Assembly: GCF_001808955.1 (NCBI RefSeq)
Contig: NZ_KV795235.1
Coordinates: 148,944-175,463, forward strand
Length of the DNA stretch: 26,520 nt
Origin: Rothia sp. HMSC078H08
Lineage (GTDB): Bacteria > Actinomycetota > Actinomycetes > Actinomycetales > Micrococcaceae
Direction of reading: 5' to 3'
Position numbers and translations under genes: made by a program. This document shows, one piece after another, positions 21,532 to 26,520 of the stretch; positions within the stretch are counted from its first letter, which is position 1; every line of letters begins with the position of its first letter. Under the pieces are notes generated by a model. The model was not told the origin of the DNA and did not search any database. It was given only the letters and a program-made list of their open reading frames with translations.

Positions 21532-23208
21532 CTACTTGGTGCGGTTCTTCAGGTAGTAGTCAATCAGCGAGGCGGTCGAAGAATCCTGACGCTCCAGAAC
21601 CTCGCGGTCACCCTCAATAGCGGGAACCAGGTCCAGGGCCAGCTTCTTGCCCAGCTCAACACCCCACTGGTCGAAGGAATCGATGCCCCACACAACACCC
21701 TGAACGAAGGTGATGTGCTCGTACAGGGCAATCAGGGAGCCCAGAACGCGCGGGGTCAGGCGCGGTGCCATGATGGAGGTGGAGGGGCGGTTGCCGCTGA
21801 AGATACGTGCGTTGACCACGTGCTCCGCGGTGCCCTCTGCGCGAACCTCTTCCTCGGTCTTGCCGAACGCCAGAGCCTGAGACTGTGCGAAGAAGTTAGC
21901 CAGGAACAGCTCGTGAACGTCCTGCTCGCCGTCCTTGGTCGGGTGGACCGGGTTGGCGAAGGCCAGGAAGTCCGCGGGAATCAGGCGGGTGCCCTGGTGA
22001 ATCAGCTGGTAGAAGGCGTGCTGGCCGTTGGTGCCGGGCTCGCCCCAGAACACTTCACCGGTTGCGTAGTTGACGAAGGAGCCGTCTGCGCGAACGGACT
22101 TGCCGTTGGACTCCATGGTCAGCTGCTGCAGGTATGCGGGGAAGCGGTGCAGGTACTGGTCATAGGGCAGAACCGCGTGGGTCTCTGCACCCAGGAAGTT
22201 CACGTTCCAGATGTTCAGCAGACCCATCAGAACGGGGACGTTCTGCGCCAGGGGAGCGGTGCGGAAGTGCTCATCCATTGCGTGGAAGCCAGCGAGGAAT
22301 TCAGCGAAAACCTTCGGGCCGAAAACAATAGCCAGGGAGGTGCCGATTGCGGAGTCTACGGAGTAGCGGCCGCCAACCCAGTCCCAGAAGCCGAAGGCGT
22401 TCTCGGGGTCAATGCCGAATGCTGCAACCTTGTCGAGTGCGGTGGAGACAGCCACGAAGTGCTTAGCCACAGCCTCGGATGCTTCCTTGCCTTCCAGAGC
22501 GCCAGCCTCAGCCAGTGCGGACAGCAGCCACTCGCGTGCCACGCGTGCGTTGGTGAGGGTTTCGAGGGTGCCGAAAGTCTTGGATGCGACGATGAACAGG
22601 GTGGTCTCGGGGTCCAGGTCGGAGACCTTCTCAGCCACATCGGTCGGGTCAATGTTGGAGATGAAACGTGCGGTGATACCTGCATCTGCGTAGGGCTTGA
22701 GAGCCTCGTACACCATGACCGGGCCCAGGTCAGAGCCACCGATACCGATGTTCACGACGGTCTCGATGCGCTTGCCGGTGATGCCGGTCCACTCGCCGTT
22801 GCGCACGCGCTCAGCGAATGCGTAAATCTTCTTCAGCACGGCGTGAACGTCTGCGTCTACGTCCTGGCCGTCAACGATCAGTGCCGGGGTGTAACCCTCG
22901 GGGCGGCGCAGCGCGGTGTGCAGTACGGCGCGGTCCTCGGTGACGTTAATGTGCTCACCGGAGAACATTGCCTCGCGAGCCTGCTCCAGCTTGACCTCTT
23001 CAGCGAGCTTGAGCAGCAGCTCAACGGTTTCGGAGGTAATCAGGTTCTTGGACAGGTCGACGTGCAGTTCGTCGGCGGTGAAGCTGAACTTCTGCGCGCG
23101 TTCCGGGTCAGCGGCAAACCATTCGCTCAGGTTCGGAGTGAGGGACTTGTGATGAGCAGACAGAGCGGACCATGCGGAGGTGGTCGTAGGGTCAATAGAA
23201 GTAGTCAT
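21532..23208 (-). CDS. pgi: Glucose-6-phosphate isomerase
   Basis: Pgi interconverts glucose 6-phosphate and fructose 6-phosphate. The 558-residue protein carries both family signatures: [17 protein letters not shown] (273-289) with Arg281, and [17 protein letters not shown] near the C-terminus with the conserved Lys. Glu390 in [15 protein letters not shown] is the expected catalytic base. [13 protein letters not shown] (151-163) binds phosphate. The length is normal for the long bacterial/eukaryotic form. The start has GGAA four bases upstream. It is monocistronic. Confidence 0.98.
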   Translation of the reverse strand: MTTSIDPTTTSAWSALSAHHKSLTPNLSEWFAADPERAQKFSFTADELHVDLSKNLITSETVELLLKLAEEVKLEQAREAMFSGEHINVTEDRAVLHTALRRPEGYTPALIVDGQDVDADVHAVLKKIYAFAERVRNGEWTGITGKRIETVVNIGIGGSDLGPVMVYEALKPYADAGITARFISNIDPTDVAEKVSDLDPETTLFIVASKTFGTLETLTNARVAREWLLSALAEAGALEGKEASEAVAKHFVAVSTALDKVAAFGIDPENAFGFWDWVGGRYSVDSAIGTSLAIVFGPKVFAEFLAGFHAMDEHFRTAPLAQNVPVLMGLLNIWNVNFLGAETHAVLPYDQYLHRFPAYLQQLTMESNGKSVRADGSFVNYATGEVFWGEPGTNGQHAFYQLIHQGTRLIPADFLAFANPVHPTKDGEQDVHELFLANFFAQSQALAFGKTEEEVRAEGTAEHVVNARIFSGNRPSTSIMAPRLTPRVLGSLIALYEHITFVQGVVWGIDSFDQWGVELGKKLALDLVPAIEGDREVLERQDSSTASLIDYYLKNRTK

Positions 23209-23324
23209 GGTTCCATTCTCTTATTTTCGGGTGCCTCTGTCATCTCTTTCGAAGGTGATATGGAACGATACGGCGAAAAAATCGAAACCTGGCACGTCAT
23301 TGTGGGCCTTGCAGTATCAAGATG

Positions 23325-23330
23325 TAGAGT
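23325..23330 (+). promoter_or_regulatory. -10 box for the NudC-like gene
   Basis: TAGAGT lies seven bases before the ATG at 23338 and no ribosome site intervenes, so a leaderless transcript is likely. A TTGTGG 19 bases further upstream is a poor -35 candidate. Confidence 0.35.
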
Positions 23331-23337
23331 AAACCCC

Positions 23338-24270
23338 ATGACTTCTTCATCTGAACACACTCCCGCTGATACTCATGCACCGCGCCACCTGCTCATCTCC
23401 CGCGAAGGGGAAACCCTGCTCAGCGATGACGGAACCCTGCACTACCTGACCGGTATCGGTACTGCCGAGCCGCTGACCGAAGACGCTATCCTTGCGCGCA
23501 GCGTGATTCGCCCCGCCGCCTACGGTGCTGACGCCCAGAAGAATAGTGAGGCAGAGGTGCACGTGCTCTACTGCGAGGACGAAACCCTCGCGCAGGTCGC
23601 CGCCGACCTGAACAACCCTCGGGTGCACGCCTCCGCCAGTGGCTTCCGCTACTACCCGGTCCATGATGACCCGGAAGGCCGCGCCCACTACGCCACCGCC
23701 CTGGCACGCCGCGACTACCTCATCGACATGCGCTACTCCGCATACAGCGGCGAGGAAGCGCCCCTCGGCTCCAAGGGCATCCGCCGCACCGCCTCCGGCG
23801 AGCTGGTGTTCCCCCGTATCGAACCCGCCGTGATGGCGCTGGTGACCAGCCGTGACGGCGAGCGCGTACTGCTGGCAAACAACCGCCAGTGGCACCCCAA
23901 CCGTTTTGCGCTCATCGCCGGATTCGTTGACCCCGGCGAAAACCTCGAAGAGGCAATCGCCCGCGAAGTCTACGAAGAAACCGGCCTGCACGCCCTCAGC
24001 ACCGAGTACCGTATGAGCGATGTGTGGCCTTTCCCGCGTTCGCTCATGATTTGCTACCGGGCGCGCGTGGATGAGAACGAACCCATCATCCACCACGACG
24101 GTGAGATTCGCGCCGCCCGCTGGTTTACCGCCGCTGAGTTGCGTGAGGCGATTGCTATTTCGGAGGAGCGCGGCAACAGCGACGAGGATGACCCCGCCAA
24201 GCTGGAGCTGCCTGGCACGAATGCGGTCGCCCGCCGCATGCTTGATGAGTGGCTCGCAGAAAAGCCCTAG
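23338..24270 (+). CDS. nudC: NudC-like NAD(H) pyrophosphatase without zinc ribbon
   Basis: This Nudix enzyme is expected to split NADH (and perhaps NAD-capped RNA) into NMN(H) and AMP. The 310-residue protein has a Nudix box GFVDPGENLEEAIAREVYEE (195-214) and the NudC-specific motif SDVWPFPRSL (227-236), equivalent to SQPWPFPxS. The strand LVFPRIEPAVM corresponds to YPxIxPxxI of E. coli NudC. The four-cysteine zinc ribbon that normally precedes that strand is absent: only Cys79 and Cys239 exist. The region 125-150 instead reads as a Cys-free linker. The start is set at 23338 by the -10 spacing; a much longer open frame upstream is only antisense to pgi. Confidence 0.85.
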   Translation: MTSSSEHTPADTHAPRHLLISREGETLLSDDGTLHYLTGIGTAEPLTEDAILARSVIRPAAYGADAQKNSEAEVHVLYCEDETLAQVAADLNNPRVHASASGFRYYPVHDDPEGRAHYATALARRDYLIDMRYSAYSGEEAPLGSKGIRRTASGELVFPRIEPAVMALVTSRDGERVLLANNRQWHPNRFALIAGFVDPGENLEEAIAREVYEETGLHALSTEYRMSDVWPFPRSLMICYRARVDENEPIIHHDGEIRAARWFTAAELREAIAISEERGNSDEDDPAKLELPGTNAVARRMLDEWLAEKP

Positions 24271-24279
24271 TGATACACT
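24271..24279 (+). promoter_or_regulatory. Extended -10 promoter of typA
   Basis: TGATACACT fits TGnTANNNT directly after the nudC stop. It would give typA a leader of about 195 bases. That leader contains a small hairpin AACGGA-GGGGGG-TCCGTT (24293-24310), which might weakly attenuate readthrough. No other feature is seen in the 210-bp gap. Confidence 0.4.
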
Positions 24280-24480
24280 GGTAGCTAAGCCCAACGGAGG
24301 GGGGTCCGTTTTGGCGTGCCCGGAAACGTTCTCATCGCAGAGCGGGTCCATCGGCAAACACCCAAACCGGCAACGACCACCAGATACCTATCTGTGGGTA
24401 CTGCCCTGTGACCCCCTGCGCTGTCTAGAGCGCACCCGTTGGCAAGACTATCCCCTAGATTTAAGCGAGAAACTTAACGC

Positions 24481-26394
24481 ATGTCTGAAAACACCGCTTC
24501 GCGCCCCGACCTTCGCAATGTGGCTATCGTGGCACACGTTGACCACGGCAAGACCACCATCGTCGACGCGATGCTGCAGCAGACCCACGCCTTCTCTGCC
24601 CACGCAGATGTTGAAGACCGAGTCATGGACTCCGGCGACCTCGAAAAGGAAAAGGGCATCACCATTCTGGCGAAGAACACCACCGTGTTCTACAACGGCC
24701 CTTCCGCCAACGGTGAGACCATCACCATTAACGTTATTGACACCCCCGGCCACGCCGACTTCGGTGGCGAGGTGGAGCGCGGCCTGTCCATGGTTGACGG
24801 CGTTGTGCTGCTCGTGGACGCATCCGAAGGTCCGCTGCCCCAGACCCGCTTCGTGCTGCGTAAGGCACTGGCTGCTAAGCTGCCCGTGATCCTCGTGGTG
24901 AACAAGGTTGACCGCCCCGACTCCCGTATCGACGAGGTTGTTGGCGAGTCCATGGACCTGCTGCTTGGCCTGGCATCCGACCTGGCGGACGAGGTTCCCG
25001 ACCTGGACCTGGACGCTGTGCTGAACGTTCCGGTGGTGTACGCATCCGGTAAGGCTGGCGCTGCATCCCTGAACCAGCCCGCAGACGGCCAGCTGCCCGA
25101 CAACGACGACCTTGAGCCGCTGTTCAAGACCATCATCGAGCACGTGCCCGCCCCCACCTACGATCCCAACGAGGTTCTGCAGGCACACGTGACCAACCTG
25201 GACTCCTCCCCGTTCCTGGGTCGTCTGGCACTGGTCCGTATCTTCAACGGCACCCTGAAGAAGGGTCAGACCGTTGCGTGGGCACGTCACGACGGTGAAA
25301 TCAAGAACGTCCGCATCTCCGAGCTGCTGGCGACTAAGGCTCTCGAGCGCGTTCCCGCAGAGTCCGCTGGTCCCGGCGAGATTGTCGCAGTGGCTGGTAT
25401 CGAGGACATCACCATTGGTGAAACCCTCACCGACGCTGAGAACCCCAAGCCCCTGCCGCTGATTAAGGTGGACGATCCCGCGATCTCCATGACCATCGGT
25501 ATTAACACCTCCCCGCTGGCTGGCCGAGTCAAGGGCGCAAAGGTCACCGCACGTCAGGTGAAGGACCGCCTGGACCGCGAGCTGATTGGTAACGTGTCCA
25601 TCAAGGTTCTGCCCACCCAGCGTCCGGACGCGTGGGAAGTTCAGGGTCGTGGCGAGCTCGCCCTGGCTATCCTCGTGGAGCAGATGCGCCGCGAAGGCTT
25701 CGAGCTGACCGTGGGTAAGCCCCAGGTGGTTACCAAGACCATCGACGGCAAGGTCTACGAGCCCATGGAGCACATGATCATTGACGTGCCCGAGGAGTAC
25801 CTGGGCGCTGTCACCCAGCTGATGGCTGCACGTAAGGGCCGCATGGAGAACATGGCGAACCACGGTACCGGTTGGGTCCGTATGGAGTTCGCTGTTCCCG
25901 CACGTGGTCTGATTGGTTTCCGTACCCAGTTCCTGACTGAGACCCGCGGTGCCGGTATTTCTTCCTCCTACTCGATTGAGCACGAGCCGTGGGCTGGCGA
26001 CATTGAGTACCGCACCAACGGTTCGCTGATTGCTGACCGTGCCGGCGTGGTGACCCCCTACGCGATGATCAACCTGCAGGAGCGTGGCACCTTCTTCGTG
26101 GAGCCCACCTCCGAGGTGTACGAGGGCATGATCGTTGGTATGAACTCCCGTGCAGACGACATGGAAGTTAACATCACCAAGGAAAAGAAGCTGACCAACA
26201 TGCGTTCTTCGACCGCGGACAACTTCGAAAACCTGACCCCGCCGAAGAAGCTGACCCTGGAAGAGTGCCTGGAGTTCGCTCGTGAAGACGAGTGCGTTGA
26301 GGTGACCCCCGAGGCGATTCGTATCCGCAAGGTTATCCTGGATTCCAACGAGCGTGTCCGCGAGTTCCGCCGCCGCGCCCGTGCGAACGACTAA
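24481..26394 (+). CDS. typA: Translational GTPase TypA/BipA
   Basis: TypA is a ribosome-binding GTPase related to EF-G and LepA, needed for growth under stress and cold and for 50S assembly. The 637-residue protein has G1 AHVDHGKTT (18-26), the switch region MDSGDLEKEKGITI, G3 DTPGHADFGGEVER and G4 NKVDRPDSR. It then has EF-Tu domain 2 and the BipA-specific C-terminal part (RGLIGFRTQFLTETRG, SRADDMEVNITKEKKLTNMR). The length is somewhat above the E. coli protein (607), as is usual in Actinobacteria. The ribosome site is weak (GCGAGAAA). Confidence 0.97.
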   Translation: MSENTASRPDLRNVAIVAHVDHGKTTIVDAMLQQTHAFSAHADVEDRVMDSGDLEKEKGITILAKNTTVFYNGPSANGETITINVIDTPGHADFGGEVERGLSMVDGVVLLVDASEGPLPQTRFVLRKALAAKLPVILVVNKVDRPDSRIDEVVGESMDLLLGLASDLADEVPDLDLDAVLNVPVVYASGKAGAASLNQPADGQLPDNDDLEPLFKTIIEHVPAPTYDPNEVLQAHVTNLDSSPFLGRLALVRIFNGTLKKGQTVAWARHDGEIKNVRISELLATKALERVPAESAGPGEIVAVAGIEDITIGETLTDAENPKPLPLIKVDDPAISMTIGINTSPLAGRVKGAKVTARQVKDRLDRELIGNVSIKVLPTQRPDAWEVQGRGELALAILVEQMRREGFELTVGKPQVVTKTIDGKVYEPMEHMIIDVPEEYLGAVTQLMAARKGRMENMANHGTGWVRMEFAVPARGLIGFRTQFLTETRGAGISSSYSIEHEPWAGDIEYRTNGSLIADRAGVVTPYAMINLQERGTFFVEPTSEVYEGMIVGMNSRADDMEVNITKEKKLTNMRSSTADNFENLTPPKKLTLEECLEFAREDECVEVTPEAIRIRKVILDSNERVREFRRRARAND

Positions 26395-26434
26395 TACTGC
26401 CGAAGTTACTTCCTAGTGGTTGTAACTGTCGCAT

Positions 26435-26480
26435 AGAGCCGCCGCTACCTTCTGTATGGAAGGTGGCGGCGGTTCTGTTT
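26435..26480 (+). terminator. Terminator of typA
   Basis: Eighteen-base arms (AGAGCCGCCGCTACCTTC against GAAGGTGGCGGCGGTTCT) with two wobble positions and a six-base loop are followed by GTTT. The final 40 bases of the window show no further feature. Confidence 0.88.
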
Positions 26481-26520
26481 AACCCTCGAACGCCTTCGGA
26501 AAATATCGGCGGGGGAGAGG

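Noticed and set aside
21481..23337. A very long plus-strand open frame running through pgi and into the NudC-like gene
   Set aside because: Its first 619 codons are antisense to pgi, which has complete family signatures. The frame stays open because of high-GC codon bias on the other strand. The Nudix gene has its own start at 23338.
24448..25983. Long minus-strand frame covering typA
   Set aside because: Antisense shadow of a fully recognised GTPase, with no ribosome site or domain.

Overview
The window is high-GC bacterial DNA with dense, short-spaced genes. It looks like an actinobacterium of the Micrococcaceae, most likely Rothia or a close relative. The reasons are family-level: a LppP/LprE-type lipoprotein, DUF6286 and AmaP partners of Asp23 proteins, an LAxTG (class E sortase) surface protein, several apparently leaderless starts of the actinobacterial type, and a full set of ordinary actinobacterial housekeeping genes. 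The genus is an inference and was not checked against a database. No rRNA, tRNA, CRISPR array, phage gene or transposase was found.

Layout. 1-2168: tail of an unidentified gene, then a DesK/NarL-type two-component pair (histidine kinase and response regulator). 2472-3557: the ATPase/GTPase YchF. 3576-7955: an eight-gene envelope-stress operon bracketed by two near-identical 38-bp hairpins in opposite orientation. In order it encodes Asp23, a DUF2273 mini-membrane protein, a second Asp23, a DUF6286 membrane protein, AmaP, an ECF sigma factor and two divergent Asp23-like proteins; the last four junctions overlap or nearly touch. 8017-11184: small genes (molbindin, YjdM zinc ribbon, GlsB/YeaQ stress membrane protein, DoxX-like protein, a 23-residue membrane peptide, a LppP/LprE lipoprotein). 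11463-15461: thiol peroxidase Tpx, an azlC-azlD-azlC amino-acid exporter locus with a highly structured 453-bp intergenic stretch, and an OsmC/Ohr-type protein. 15772-19122: a LysP-like lysine permease, and on the other strand a secreted LAxTG protein with nine 18-residue repeats. 19374-24270: a Nudix hydrolase, a LOG-family protein, pyrrolidone-carboxylate peptidase, glucose-6-phosphate isomerase and an NudC-like NADH pyrophosphatase without the usual zinc ribbon. 24481-26394: TypA/BipA.

Most convergent pairs share one strong hairpin that can terminate transcription from both sides. Stress functions recur (Asp23 operon with its own sigma factor, GlsB-like protein, Tpx, OsmC, TypA). This suggests a neighbourhood rich in envelope and redox defence, although only the Asp23 cluster is clearly one operon.

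The best candidate for an under-described system is the Asp23/ECF-sigma operon. It has four Asp23-related proteins, three membrane partners and a sigma factor, and no recognisable zinc-binding anti-sigma factor. It also has a perfect 26-bp palindrome inside one gene and an 11-codon leaderless upstream reading frame behind a good promoter. The second candidate is the structured RNA-like region between azlC and azlD.
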